Below are positions 48,768 through 56,638 of a stretch of 64,000 bases of DNA, in pieces. The position numbers and the translations under genes were made by a program. Source of the DNA: Sphingomonas sp. HITSZ_GF (GTDB lineage Bacteria > Pseudomonadota > Alphaproteobacteria > Sphingomonadales > Sphingomonadaceae); the NCBI RefSeq assembly GCF_029543155.1, contig NZ_JARQXA010000004.1, forward strand, positions 434,001 to 498,000. Reading direction: 5' to 3'. The notes under the pieces were generated by a model, which did not search any database, was not told where the DNA came from, and saw nothing but the letters and a program-made list of their open reading frames with translations. The stretch's first letter is position 1, and the number at the start of each line of letters is the position of its first letter.

Positions 48768-49352
48768 TCAGCCGCGCGGCTTCCAGGTGAGCACCCGCCA
48801 CAGATAGCCGATTGCCACCGCCGCGATCGCGGCGATCGAGATCGGGGCGATCCAATGGTCGATCGTCTCGAAATTGGTGCCCAGCCAATAGCCGACGCCG
48901 ACCAGGATCGTGTTCCAGATCGCGCTGCCGATCGTCGTGTAGATCAGGAAGCGGCCCAGCGGCATGTGCATCAGCCCGGCGGGGATCGAGATCACCGTGC
49001 GCCCGATCGGCATGAAGCGGAACACCAGCACGGTGATGCCGCCCCAGCGATCGAAGAAGCGGCGCAGCTTCTCGATATCCTCCCATTCCAGCGTCAGCCA
49101 GCGGCCCCAGCGCCGCACCAGCGGCTCGAGCCGCTTATAGCCGAAGCGCCGCCCGATCTCCCACCAGAACAGATTGCCCACGGCGCAGCCCGCCGTGCCG
49201 GTCAGCACCAGCAGCACGAAATCCATCTTGCCCTGGCCGGCGGCGATGCCGGCCACGCTCATGATCAGTTCGGAAGGGACGGGAGGAATGACGTTTTCCA
49301 GCACCATCAGCAGGAAGACGCCGAAATAGCCCCAGTCGAGCCAGTCGATCAT
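48768..49352 (-). CDS. DedA-family membrane protein
   Basis: The protein has 194 residues and four to five hydrophobic segments. Family signatures are ENVIPPVPSELIMSVAG near the N-terminus and FRFMPIGRTVISIPAG in the middle (the F/Y-x-R-x-x-P-x-x-R motif). DedA proteins act in membrane lipid flipping (undecaprenyl or phospholipid carriers) and proton homeostasis. It begins 4 bp downstream of the gshB stop, so the two genes are cotranscribed. Confidence 0.93.
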   Translation of the reverse strand: MIDWLDWGYFGVFLLMVLENVIPPVPSELIMSVAGIAAGQGKMDFVLLVLTGTAGCAVGNLFWWEIGRRFGYKRLEPLVRRWGRWLTLEWEDIEKLRRFFDRWGGITVLVFRFMPIGRTVISIPAGLMHMPLGRFLIYTTIGSAIWNTILVGVGYWLGTNFETIDHWIAPISIAAIAAVAIGYLWRVLTWKPRG

Positions 49353-49356
49353 CGGG

Positions 49357-50313
49357 TCAGCGGCGCTCCGCCACGCGGCGCTCGATCGCCTGCCAGATCA
49401 GCGCGCCGGTATCGGTGCCGTTGAACCGGTCGATCGCGACGATCCCGGTCGGCGAGGTGACGTTGATCTCGGTCAGCCATTCGCCGCCGATCACGTCGAT
49501 GCCGACGAAGAGGAGCCCGCGCTTCTTGAGCTCGGGGCCCAGCACCGCGCAAATCTCTTCCTCGCGCGGAGTCAGCTCGGTCTTGGCCGCGCTCCCGCCC
49601 ACCGCCAGGTTCGATCGGATCTCGCCTTCGCCGGGGATGCGGTTGATCGCGCCGGCCACTTCGCCGTCGACCAGCACGATGCGCTTGTCGCCCGCTGCCA
49701 CGCTGGGCAGGAACGCCTGCACCATGTGCGGCTCGCGCCACGCGGTGTTGAACACTTCGATCAGCGATGAGAGGTTGGCGCCGTCGCTGCCCACCTTGAA
49801 GATCGCCTTGCCGCCATTGCCGTGCAGCGGCTTGATCACGATCTCGCCATGCTCGGCCAGGAAGGCGCGCGCCTCGTCCAGGCTGCGGGTGACGAGCGTC
49901 GGCGGCATGAACTGCGGATAATCGAGGACGAACACCTTCTCCGGCGCGTTGCGCACGCTGGCCGGATCGTTGACCACCAGCGTCTTGTCCGCGATCCGCT
50001 CGAGCAGGTGCGTGGCGGTGATATAGCCCAGGTCGAAGGGCGGATCCTGGCGCATCAGCACCACATCGGCCTCATCGCCCAGATCGAGCGACACCGGGTC
50101 GCCGAAGGTGAAATGATCGCCCACCACGCGCTGCACCGTCACCGGATGTGCTTTGGCCCAGACGCGGCCGTCGCGATAGTTCAGGTCCTCGGCGGCATAG
50201 TGGAACAGCCTGTGCCCGCGCGCCTGGGCCGAGAGCATCAGCGCAAAGGTCGAATCGCCGGCGATGTTGATCGCATCGAGCGGGTCCATCTGCACGGCGA
50301 CGGTAAGCGACAT
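49357..50313 (-). CDS. gshB: Glutathione synthetase
   Basis: The protein has 318 residues. The N-terminal substrate domain starts TVAVQMDPLDAINIAGDSTFA. The ATP-grasp part follows (IVIKPLHGNGGKAIFKV, MVQAFLPSVAAGDKRIVLVDG, GEGEIRSNLAVGG, LLFVGIDVIGGEWLTEINVTSPTG). It adds glycine to gamma-glutamylcysteine. Location next to yraN and rsmI is the usual alphaproteobacterial order. Confidence 0.96.
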   Translation of the reverse strand: MSLTVAVQMDPLDAINIAGDSTFALMLSAQARGHRLFHYAAEDLNYRDGRVWAKAHPVTVQRVVGDHFTFGDPVSLDLGDEADVVLMRQDPPFDLGYITATHLLERIADKTLVVNDPASVRNAPEKVFVLDYPQFMPPTLVTRSLDEARAFLAEHGEIVIKPLHGNGGKAIFKVGSDGANLSSLIEVFNTAWREPHMVQAFLPSVAAGDKRIVLVDGEVAGAINRIPGEGEIRSNLAVGGSAAKTELTPREEEICAVLGPELKKRGLLFVGIDVIGGEWLTEINVTSPTGIVAIDRFNGTDTGALIWQAIERRVAERR

Positions 50314-50329
50314 CCAACTACTCTCATAT

Positions 50330-50405
50330 CGTCACCCCGGCGAACGCCGGGGTCTCAGGCAACAGGGGAAACCGGCACGAGATCCCGGCTTTCGCCGGGA
50401 TGACG
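50330..50405. repeat. Dispersed intergenic hairpin repeat, CCGGCGAAAGCCGGG family
   Basis: CGTCACCCCGGCGAACGCCG at the left (one substitution in the GAAAG core) and CCCGGCTTTCGCCGGGATGACG at the right. It lies between yraN and gshB on the same transcript strand. Confidence 0.8.
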
Positions 50406-50411
50406 GCTGGT

Positions 50412-50792
50412 TCACCCCATCCAGGCGTTCTCGATATGGCGAGGGAGCGTGCGCGGGGCAATGAGGATCACGTCGACGCGGATATCGTCGCCCGGTCCGG
50501 CATAGCGCGGCATCAGCACTTCGGCCGCGGCGGCGACGCGGGCGAGCCGGCGCTCGTCGATCGCGAAGTCGAGATCGGCGGCGGTGGCGCGCGTCTTGAC
50601 CTCGACGAAGGAAATCAAGTTCCCTTTCCGGGCCACGATATCGATCTCGCCTGCCGGTGTTCGGACGCGGCGGTCGAGAATGCTCCAGCCTTTCAACCAT
50701 AACCACCAAGCTGCCATGCGTTCGCCATGCCTGCCCGCCGCTTCCGCTTTGCGGCGTTCCTCACTGTTTTTCTTGCTGCGTGGACTTGGCAT
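50412..50792 (-). CDS. yraN: YraN/UPF0102 nuclease-fold protein, apparently hybrid
   Basis: The protein has 126 residues, full length for the family. It has AAGRHGERMAAWWLWLKGW, RTPAGEIDIVARKG and the nuclease-like FVEVKTR, then ARVAAAAEVLMPRYAGPGDDIRVDVI. The function is unknown; the fold is that of endonucleases. The first half is written in visibly less GC-rich codons than the second half, and a divergent second copy of this first half lies 430 bp upstream at 51220-51399. I infer that the gene's 5' half was replaced by foreign DNA while the 3' half is native. Start ATG 50792. Confidence 0.88.
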   Translation of the reverse strand: MPSPRSKKNSEERRKAEAAGRHGERMAAWWLWLKGWSILDRRVRTPAGEIDIVARKGNLISFVEVKTRATAADLDFAIDERRLARVAAAAEVLMPRYAGPGDDIRVDVILIAPRTLPRHIENAWMG

Positions 50793-50867
50793 GAGATTAT
50801 GTTGATTGGTCACGCGTCGATCAGCAAGTCGCTTGCGCGTGCTTGTAAGCACTGGATATCCAAAGAC

Positions 50868-51161
50868 ATGCGAAATGAATTTCTGTGGGATGGAGATTGG
50901 GAATCGGTAACGCCGAACGACGCCGCTTGGGCGGAAGTTGAACTTCGTCGCGAACTCGCTCCGGGGCATATTCTCTTCGGCGCTCAATGGACCGCAGTCG
51001 GGCGACGCTGGCGACGAGACGATTTTCTTTTCATGCTGGCAGATGGGCGCTTCGCTCAAGTGCATTTGACTCGTCACGCCGAAATCGATCCGCGTTGGCC
51101 CACAGCGGAAATCTTTGAAACATTCGAGGACTGGAAATCGATACCGCCCGCGGATCGTTGA
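50868..51161 (+). CDS. Small protein of unknown function in a lower-GC cassette at yraN
   Basis: About 97 residues from ATG 50868; an in-frame ATG at 50799 would add 23 residues, and neither has a strong ribosome site. The sequence is acidic and tryptophan-rich (EFLWDGDWESV, FGAQWTAVGRRWRRDDF, RWPTAEIFETFEDWKSI) with no signal peptide. By composition it differs from all neighbours. It lies between the complete yraN and the orphaned yraN 5' end, divergent from the former. It has the look of a small companion or immunity-type protein, but no family is recognised, so this is only a suggestion. Confidence 0.55.
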   Translation: MRNEFLWDGDWESVTPNDAAWAEVELRRELAPGHILFGAQWTAVGRRWRRDDFLFMLADGRFAQVHLTRHAEIDPRWPTAEIFETFEDWKSIPPADR

Positions 51162-51219
51162 CTACCGCGTTCGCAATACACCGCTGATATTGGTGGGGTG
51201 TAATCGGCATACTCGCCAA

Positions 51220-51399
51220 CGCCACCAGGTTGCCGCGGCGCACAACCAGATCGACTTCGCCGGCCGGAGTGCGCACGCGCGAATCGAGGATTTTCCAGCC
51301 TTTCAGCCATAGCCACCAGGCCGCCCGGCGTTCGCCTTCGCGGCCACGCGTTTCCGCAGCGCGGCGATCCGTTGGTCTTTTGCGCCTCACGACTCGCAC
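51220..51399 (-). pseudogene. Orphaned 5' half of a second yraN
   Basis: This frame encodes a YraN N-terminal half (REGERRAAWWLWLKGWK, SRVRTPAGEVDLVVRRGN) that is well conserved with the complete gene at 50412-50792 but differs at many positions. Similarity ends abruptly after GNLVAL at about 51222. The frame then runs on into unrelated sequence and lacks the EVKTR nuclease motif. Its GC-rich codon use matches the rest of the chromosome, so it is probably the original 5' end. The start is unclear (GTG 51399 or 51390). Confidence 0.75.
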
Positions 51400-51479
51400 C
51401 TGTGGATAACTTTGGTTACCATCGCCAGACCGAGTCGCACCGAAGCGGGTTTATCGGTGCCCTTCGGGGGGTCGCAGAA

Positions 51480-51659
51480 ATGGAATCGAACGAACGCTAT
51501 TATCGGCGTCGCGCCGCTCAGGAACTCGCAGCTGCCAAGCATGCGCTGACCGAAGCCGCCGCGCTGCGTCGCCGCCAGCTGGCGGAGAGCTATCTCAGGC
51601 GCCTGGCCGAACTGACCGGCGCGGACGAGATGGGCATGCTCGAGCGCGAATACGCCTGA
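51480..51659 (+). CDS. Small helical protein of unknown function
   Basis: The protein has 59 residues, almost entirely charged alpha helix (ESNERYYRRRAAQELAAAKH, RQLAESYLRRLAELTG). ATG 51480 has GGGGGG eight bases upstream. Short proteins of this composition are frequent in sphingomonads, but their function is not known to me. The frame extends 36 codons further upstream without plausible coding character. It stands apart between the yraN remnant and the hairpin repeat. Confidence 0.6.
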   Translation: MESNERYYRRRAAQELAAAKHALTEAAALRRRQLAESYLRRLAELTGADEMGMLEREYA

Positions 51660-52003
51660 GCTTCCGAAGCGGCGATCCAGCCACGCCGTCACCCCGGCCT
51701 TGTGCCGGGGTCCACTAAGCCGCGCTTCCTGACTCCACACCTCTTGCCCATCCTCGCCTCCCGGTGGACCCCGGCACAAGGCCGGGGTGACGAACTTGGC
51801 TTGCAATGTAGGATTTCGCCTGCTGGCCTTCCCGGGCCATGCACAGCATTCGCCTCTGTAGGAAAGATAGGATCGTTCTCGCGCAACAAAGCTGCGAGAT
51901 GCGGCGCGTTTCCGGGAAAACAGGGAAAATAGCGCCCCGAAAGATCCGCTCTTGGCGTGTACACCGTGTCCTTTGGCGGGCCGACTCGCAGCGCGCTGTA
52001 GGA
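51660..52003. other. Gene-free gap with one hairpin repeat and an unassigned AT-richer tail
   Basis: Apart from the repeat at 51687-51792, no gene can be supported. The part from about 51870 to 51990 (with CGGGAAAACAGGGAAAATAG) is less GC-rich than its surroundings and carries short imperfect repeats of GGGAAAA. It may be a remnant of a mobile or repeated sequence. No terminal repeats or transposase fragment can be seen. Confidence 0.4.
51687..51792. repeat. Intergenic hairpin repeat, CCCCGGCCTTGTGCCGGGG variant
   Basis: Arms CGTCACCCCGGCCTTGTGCC and GGCACAAGGCCGGGGTGACG (about 30 bp with GGTCCAC extensions) enclose a 46-bp centre. It keeps the CGTCAC...GTGACG ends of the other elements but has a different stem core. 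Confidence 0.85.
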
Positions 52004-52837
52004 TCAGCCCTTCATCTCCATCGCCCGCGCATAGAGCGCCTTGCGATCGAGCCCGAGCTTCTTCGCCACTTCGCCCGCCGCCTTGCTGGCCGGCAGCCGG
52101 GTGAGCGCCTCCGCCAGCGCGGCATCGGCATCGTCGGCGCTGGCGGGCGGCGGGGCGCCCGGCGGCGCGACCACCACCACGATCTCCCCCTTGGGCGGCG
52201 CCTCGGCATAGCGTTCGGCCAGCTGGGTCAGCGAGCCGGTGACGCATTCCTCGAACTTCTTGCTGATCTCGCGCGCCACCGCCGCCTCGCGGTCGCCCAG
52301 CCCTTCGGCCAGTGCGGCGAGGCAGGCCGAAAGCCGCGGGCCCGATTCGTAGAGCACCAGCGTGGCGCGCACGTTCGCGATCTCGGCGATCGATTCGGCG
52401 CGGGCCTGCTGCTTGCTCGGCAGGAAGCCCAGGAACAGGAAGCGGTCGGTCGGCAGTCCGGCCAGCGTCAGCGCTGCGATCGCCGCGCAGGGGCCGGGAA
52501 TCGTCGTCACCGTATGGCCGGCGGCACGGGCGTCGCGCACCAGCTTGAAGCCGGGATCGGAAATCAGCGGCGTGCCCGCGTCGGAGACGAGCGCAATCGC
52601 CTCGGTCGCCATCCGCGCCACCAGACCGGGGCGCACGGCATCGGCGTTATGGTCGTGATAGGGCAGCATCTTGCCCTTGGCGCCGAGGTGGCGGAACAGA
52701 TTCGCTGTCACACGGCTGTCTTCAACGGCAACCAGATCGGCGCCCAGGAGTATTTCGGAGGCGCGCGGGGACAAGTCACCGAGATTGCCGATCGGGGTGG
52801 CGACGATATAGAGGCCGGGCGTTAGAACAGCGTGCAT
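52004..52837 (-). CDS. rsmI: 16S rRNA (cytidine-1402-2'-O)-methyltransferase RsmI
   Basis: The protein has 277 residues. The tetrapyrrole-methylase fold starts with LYIVATPIGNLGDLSPRA and continues with EDSRVTANLFRHLG, LVSDAGTPLISDPGFKLV and IPGPCAAIAALTLAGLPTDRF. The HTH-like C-terminal part LTRLPASKAAGEVAKKLG is normal. It methylates C1402 in the ribosomal P site. It is divergent from the PBP activator with 12 bp between the starts, the common order for this locus. The start is ATG 52837. Confidence 0.95.
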   Translation of the reverse strand: MHAVLTPGLYIVATPIGNLGDLSPRASEILLGADLVAVEDSRVTANLFRHLGAKGKMLPYHDHNADAVRPGLVARMATEAIALVSDAGTPLISDPGFKLVRDARAAGHTVTTIPGPCAAIAALTLAGLPTDRFLFLGFLPSKQQARAESIAEIANVRATLVLYESGPRLSACLAALAEGLGDREAAVAREISKKFEECVTGSLTQLAERYAEAPPKGEIVVVVAPPGAPPPASADDADAALAEALTRLPASKAAGEVAKKLGLDRKALYARAMEMKG

Positions 52838-52849
52838 CGGGGAGAGTAA

Positions 52850-54052
52850 ATGGCAGACGGGACCCTCACACCGCAACGGGGCATCCTTCGCTGGGCCGCT
52901 TTGGGCCTTGCGGCGCTGCTGGCCGCCTGCGCCAGCGGACCGCGCGTGATCCCGGAAACCCGGCCCGCGCCCAGCGTGGAGGCGCCGCGCGAGCGGCCGT
53001 CGACTCGCCCGATCGCACCCGGCCTCCCCCAGGACGTCGAGCGCCACCGAGTCGCTTTGCTGGTGCCGCTCACCGGCGCGAACGCCGGCGTCGGCAAGTC
53101 GCTGGCCAATGCGACTCAGCTGGCAGTGCTCGATACCAGGTCGGACATGCTGCGCATCACCACCTATGATACCGCCGCTCCTGGCGGCGCGGCTGCCGCG
53201 GCACGCCAGGCGATCGCCGACGGCAACAAGCTGATCCTCGGCCCGCTGCTCGCCGAAGATGCGCGCGAAGTGGCGCCGATCGCGCGTTCGGCGCGCGTGC
53301 CGGTGCTCAGCTTCTCGAACGATACCGCGGTCGCCGGTAACGGCACCTATCTGCTCGGCTATTCGCCGGCCCAGTCGATCGAGCGGGTCGTCGAATATGC
53401 GCGCGGCCAGGGCGTTTCCAGCTTTGCCGGGCTGATGGTCTCGGGGGTCTATGGCGAGCGCGCTTCCACCGTGTTCCTGCGCGCCGTCGAGGATCAGGGC
53501 GGCAAGGTGCTGGCGATGGAGACCTATGACGGCCGTCCCGGCTCGATGACCAACGCGATCACCAAGCTCAGCCGCACGCCCTATCAGGCGATCCTGATCG
53601 CCGGTTCGGGCGGCAGCGGCGTGAGCGCGGCGCCGATCATCCGCAAGTCGGCAGGCGGCAAGACTGCGCGGATCCTCGGCACCGAGCTGTGGAACACCGA
53701 TTCGGCGATCGGCGCCAATGCGGTGCTGAACGGTGCCTGGTTCGCCAGCGTGCCCGACAATTACTACCGCACCTATGCGACCAAGTATCGCACCCGCTTC
53801 GGCGCGGCACCGTACCGGCTGTCGACGCTCGGCTATGACGCGGTGCTGCTCACCGTGCGCATCGCCCGCGACTGGCGCCCGGGCGACGCCTTCCCCGAGA
53901 GCCGGCTGACCGCGCCCGACGGCTTTGGCGGCCTCGACGGCGCCTTCCGCTTCCGCCGCGACGGCGTGGCCGAACGCGCGCTCGAGGTGCAGGAAGTCAA
54001 GGCGGGCACCACGGTGACGGTCTCGCCGGCGCCTACGGGCTTCGGGAACTGA
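52850..54052 (+). CDS. Penicillin-binding protein activator-like lipoprotein (LpoA-type, periplasmic-binding fold)
   Basis: The protein has 400 residues. A lipoprotein signal ends in LLAAC, and a Pro/Arg-rich linker leads to a type I periplasmic-binding fold (VALLVPLTGANAGVGKSLAN, LILGPLLAEDAREVAPIARS, VPVLSFSNDTAVAG). LpoA relatives activate PBP1A from the outer membrane, and in enterobacteria the gene also lies beside rsmI and yraN. In alphaproteobacteria the function is assumed rather than shown. GGAGAG lies just before ATG 52850. Confidence 0.9.
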   Translation: MADGTLTPQRGILRWAALGLAALLAACASGPRVIPETRPAPSVEAPRERPSTRPIAPGLPQDVERHRVALLVPLTGANAGVGKSLANATQLAVLDTRSDMLRITTYDTAAPGGAAAAARQAIADGNKLILGPLLAEDAREVAPIARSARVPVLSFSNDTAVAGNGTYLLGYSPAQSIERVVEYARGQGVSSFAGLMVSGVYGERASTVFLRAVEDQGGKVLAMETYDGRPGSMTNAITKLSRTPYQAILIAGSGGSGVSAAPIIRKSAGGKTARILGTELWNTDSAIGANAVLNGAWFASVPDNYYRTYATKYRTRFGAAPYRLSTLGYDAVLLTVRIARDWRPGDAFPESRLTAPDGFGGLDGAFRFRRDGVAERALEVQEVKAGTTVTVSPAPTGFGN

Positions 54053-54057
54053 GAAAT

Positions 54058-54184
54058 CCTCCCCCGGAGGGGGAGGGGGACCAGCGAAGCTGGTGGAGGG
54101 GGCCTGCCACGAGCTGTATCGCCGGCGGCGTGCCCTCTCCACCACCGCCTTCGGCGGCCGTCCCCCTCTCCCCCGGGGAGAGGA
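54058..54184. repeat. Intergenic hairpin repeat with CCTCCCCCGG-type arms
   Basis: TCCTCCCCCGGAGGGGGAGG and CCCCCTCTCCCCCGGGGAGA form nested stems, with GGTGGAGGGGGCCTGC / GTGCCCTCTCCACCAC in the centre. It is similar in style to the copies at 20073 and 47712. It fills the gap between the convergent activator and hemW genes. Confidence 0.7.
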
Positions 54185-54185
54185 A

Positions 54186-55316
54186 TTAGGTAACGACAAG
54201 CTCGCGCAGGATCGCTTCCAGCACGGGCATGCCGGCGTCGGTAACGACAAGCCGGCTGCCCTCCCGCTTCACCAGGCCCTGCTTCTCCAGCAGCGCCGCG
54301 GCCTTCGCGTCGAGCGGGGCGTCGGGGATGCGGTCCAGGTCGACGCCTTCGGCCAGGCGCAGGCCCATCACCAGCGCCTCGACGCCGCGGTCGTGGCGGT
54401 CGAGCGGCTCCTCGGTCTGCATGCCGTGCTGGTTGCGGTCGATCGCGGCGAGCCAGTTTTCGGGCTTCTTGTGGCGGACGGTGGCCGTGCCGCCGCGCCG
54501 GCCATGCGCACCGGGGCCGATCCCGGCATAGTCGGTGTAGCGCCAATAAGTCAGGTTGTGCCGGCTCTCGGCGCCCGGCCGGGCATGGTTGGAGACTTCA
54601 TAGGCCGGAAGGCCGGCCTCGGCGGTAAGGACGCGGGTTGCCTCGAACAGGTCGGCGGCCTGGTCCGGGTCATAGGCCTTGAGCTCGCCCTTCTCGAACA
54701 GGGTGGCGAAGCGGGTGCCGGGCTCGATGGTGAGCTGGTAGAGCGAGAGGTGCTCGGTGCCGAAGGAGAGCGCCCGGCGCAGCTCGGCTTCCCAGTCGGC
54801 CTGGCTCTGGTCGGGCCGGGCATAGATCAGGTCGAAGCTGACCCGGTCGAAGGCGCGCTGCGCGGTATCGAGCGCGGCCAGCCCCTCGTCGACGCCGTGG
54901 GCTCGGCCAAGGAAGCGCAGCGCATCGTCGTCGAGCGCCTGCAGCCCGAGCGACACCCGGTTGACGCCGGCAGCGGCGATGTCGGCGAAGCGCGCGGCCT
55001 CGACCGAGCTGGGATTGGCTTCGAGCGTGATCTCGATGCCGGGCTCGAAGCCCCAATGCCGCTCCGCTGCCGCGATGACGGCGGCGACGGTCTCGGGCGG
55101 CATCAGCGAGGGCGTGCCCCCGCCGAAGAAGATCGAGCCGAGCCGGCGCCCGGGCAGCGCCGCGGCTTCATGGGCGAGGTCGGCAAGCATCGCCGACCGC
55201 CACGCCGCCTGGTCGACGCGCTCGCGGACATGGCTGTTGAAATCGCAATAGGGGCATTTCGACACGCAGAACGGCCAGTGCACATAGAGTGCGAGAGGGG
55301 GGGCGGTGTCGGTCAT
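54186..55316 (-). CDS. hemW: Radical SAM heme chaperone HemW
   Basis: The protein has 376 residues. Iron-sulphur cluster cysteines are C17, C21 and C24 in FCVSKCPYCDF, without the further conserved residue of true HemN. SIFFGGGTPSLMPPE, the EANPSS segment, RVSLGLQALDDDALRFLGR, HLSLYQLTIEPGT and the HemW-specific HNLTYWRYTDYAGIGPGAH motif are present. HemW inserts haem into target proteins; older annotation calls it coproporphyrinogen III oxidase. Its 5' end lies near the tRNA-Gly gene. Confidence 0.94.
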   Translation of the reverse strand: MTDTAPPLALYVHWPFCVSKCPYCDFNSHVRERVDQAAWRSAMLADLAHEAAALPGRRLGSIFFGGGTPSLMPPETVAAVIAAAERHWGFEPGIEITLEANPSSVEAARFADIAAAGVNRVSLGLQALDDDALRFLGRAHGVDEGLAALDTAQRAFDRVSFDLIYARPDQSQADWEAELRRALSFGTEHLSLYQLTIEPGTRFATLFEKGELKAYDPDQAADLFEATRVLTAEAGLPAYEVSNHARPGAESRHNLTYWRYTDYAGIGPGAHGRRGGTATVRHKKPENWLAAIDRNQHGMQTEEPLDRHDRGVEALVMGLRLAEGVDLDRIPDAPLDAKAAALLEKQGLVKREGSRLVVTDAGMPVLEAILRELVVT

Positions 55317-55330
55317 CGGTCTGAGGGGCT

Positions 55331-55356
55331 TGGAGCGGGTAACGGGAATCGAACCC
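55331..55356. repeat. 26-bp direct repeat of the tRNA-Gly 3' end (att-like)
   Basis: Identical over 26 bp to 55418-55443, which is the CCA end, acceptor 3' strand and T-arm of the tRNA-Gly gene (word GGAGCGGGTAACGGGAATCG). The copies are 87 bp apart in the same orientation. This is the arrangement left when an integrative element inserts at a tRNA 3' end. Only about 60 bp lie between the copies, so any element has been lost. Confidence 0.7.
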
Positions 55357-55417
55357 CTAGCGTAGCCCGGCAGGGCGAAGCGTCACAAGGAACGCGGGTT
55401 CGCCGGGCCGGAGAAAG

Positions 55418-55491
55418 TGGAGCGGGTAACGGGAATCGAACCCGTGTATTCAGCTTGGAAGGCTGCTGCACTACCATTGTGCTATACCCGC
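55418..55491 (-). tRNA. tRNA-Gly(TCC)
   Basis: The minus strand reads GCGGGTATAGCACAATGGT at the 5' end. The acceptor stem is GCGGGTA / TACCCGC, the D-arm contains AATGGTA, the anticodon loop is CTTCCAA with anticodon TCC, and the T-loop is GGTTCGATTCC. The discriminator base is T and the CCA end is encoded (55418-55420). It decodes GGA and GGG codons. Confidence 0.96.
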
Positions 55492-55534
55492 GAGCCGCGG
55501 GCCGAGTGCCACAGCCCTGGCGGTCCCGTCAACC

Positions 55535-56638
55535 TCAGCGGTCGAACGAGACCTTCACCGTGGTCGAAAGTCCCGGCCGCAGCCGTGCCAGCGCCGCCTG
55601 GCCGGGATCAAGGACGATGCGCACCGGCACGCGCTGGACGATCTTGGTGAAGTTGCCCGAGCCCGGCTCGAAGGGCAGCAGCGAGAATTCGGAGCCCGAT
55701 GCCGGCGCGAAGCTCTCGACATGCCCCTTCAGCGCGTTGCCGCCCAGGGCATCGACCCACACCAGCGCGGGCTGGCCCGCGAGCATCTTGCGGGTCTGCG
55801 TCTCCTTGAAATTGGCGACGACGTAGAGCTGGCGCACCGGCACCAGGGTAAGCAGCCGGGTGCCGGGCTGGACATAGTCCCCCGGTTGGGCCTGGCGATT
55901 GCCGACGACGCCGTCCACCGCGGCGCGAATCAGCGTGTAGCCCTGGTCCTGCTCGGCGAGGCGCAACGCGGCGCGGGCGCGTTCGGCACCCGCGACGACG
56001 CTGGCGAGGCCGGCATCGAGCGAACCGCGCTTGGCCGAGGTGACCGCGGCGCGGTCGCGGGTGGCGTTCAGGCTGGCGCCGCTCTGGTCGAGCCTGGCGC
56101 GCGCATCGATCGCGGTGGCGCGCATCCGCTCGGCGTCGCGCCGGGTGGCGAAGCCGCGGGCGAGCAGTTCGTCGAAGCGCACCCGGTCAGCCTCGGCGCG
56201 GACGACCTCGGCGTTGGATGAGGCAATGGCGGTGCGGGCGACCGCGACATCGGCACCGGCGGCGACGCTCTCGGCGGCCTGCGAAACCAGTGCCGCGCGG
56301 GCGGCAGCGACTGCCGCATCGGCATCGCGTACCGCCGCCTGTGCGGCAGACAGTTTGGCAGCGAACTCGCGATCGTCGATGCGGACGAGCGGGTCCCCGG
56401 CGCGGACGACCTGATTGTCGCGCACCAGCACCTCGGCGATCTGTCCGGCGATCCGGGCTGAGACCAGCGTGGAATCGGCGCGCAGATAGGCATTGTCGGT
56501 GGTCTCGCTCGACGCCGGGAGCGCGATCCACACGGTGCCGGCGACCGCGAGCAATGCGGCGGCGCCCCCGGCGACGAGCGCGCGGGGAAGGCGGCGGCGG
56601 GCTGGCGTTTCGACTTCGATCTGGGCGGGAGCGTTCAT
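55535..56638 (-). CDS. HlyD/EmrA-type membrane fusion protein
   Basis: The protein has 367 residues. A membrane anchor lies at about 22-43, followed by the lipoyl half-motif DNAYLRADSTLVSARIAGQI, a long helical hairpin (about 85-210) and the second lipoyl/beta-barrel half (LIRAAVDGVVGNRQAQPGDYV, VVANFKETQ). It links an inner-membrane pump to an outer-membrane channel. The start overlaps the thioesterase stop (ATGA). The likely partner pump is the divergent DHA2 transporter, and the set is under the TetR-type regulator encoded upstream. Confidence 0.92.
   Translation of the reverse strand: MNAPAQIEVETPARRRLPRALVAGGAAALLAVAGTVWIALPASSETTDNAYLRADSTLVSARIAGQIAEVLVRDNQVVRAGDPLVRIDDREFAAKLSAAQAAVRDADAAVAAARAALVSQAAESVAAGADVAVARTAIASSNAEVVRAEADRVRFDELLARGFATRRDAERMRATAIDARARLDQSGASLNATRDRAAVTSAKRGSLDAGLASVVAGAERARAALRLAEQDQGYTLIRAAVDGVVGNRQAQPGDYVQPGTRLLTLVPVRQLYVVANFKETQTRKMLAGQPALVWVDALGGNALKGHVESFAPASGSEFSLLPFEPGSGNFTKIVQRVPVRIVLDPGQAALARLRPGLSTTVKVSFDR

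Noticed and set aside
51387..52247. 286-codon minus-strand frame through the hairpin repeat and the rsmI end
   Set aside because: It reads through a palindromic repeat and antisense or out-of-frame DNA, with no start site or domain.
52004..54250. 748-codon frame extending rsmI
   Set aside because: Only the last 277 codons match RsmI; the rest is antisense to the activator lipoprotein gene.
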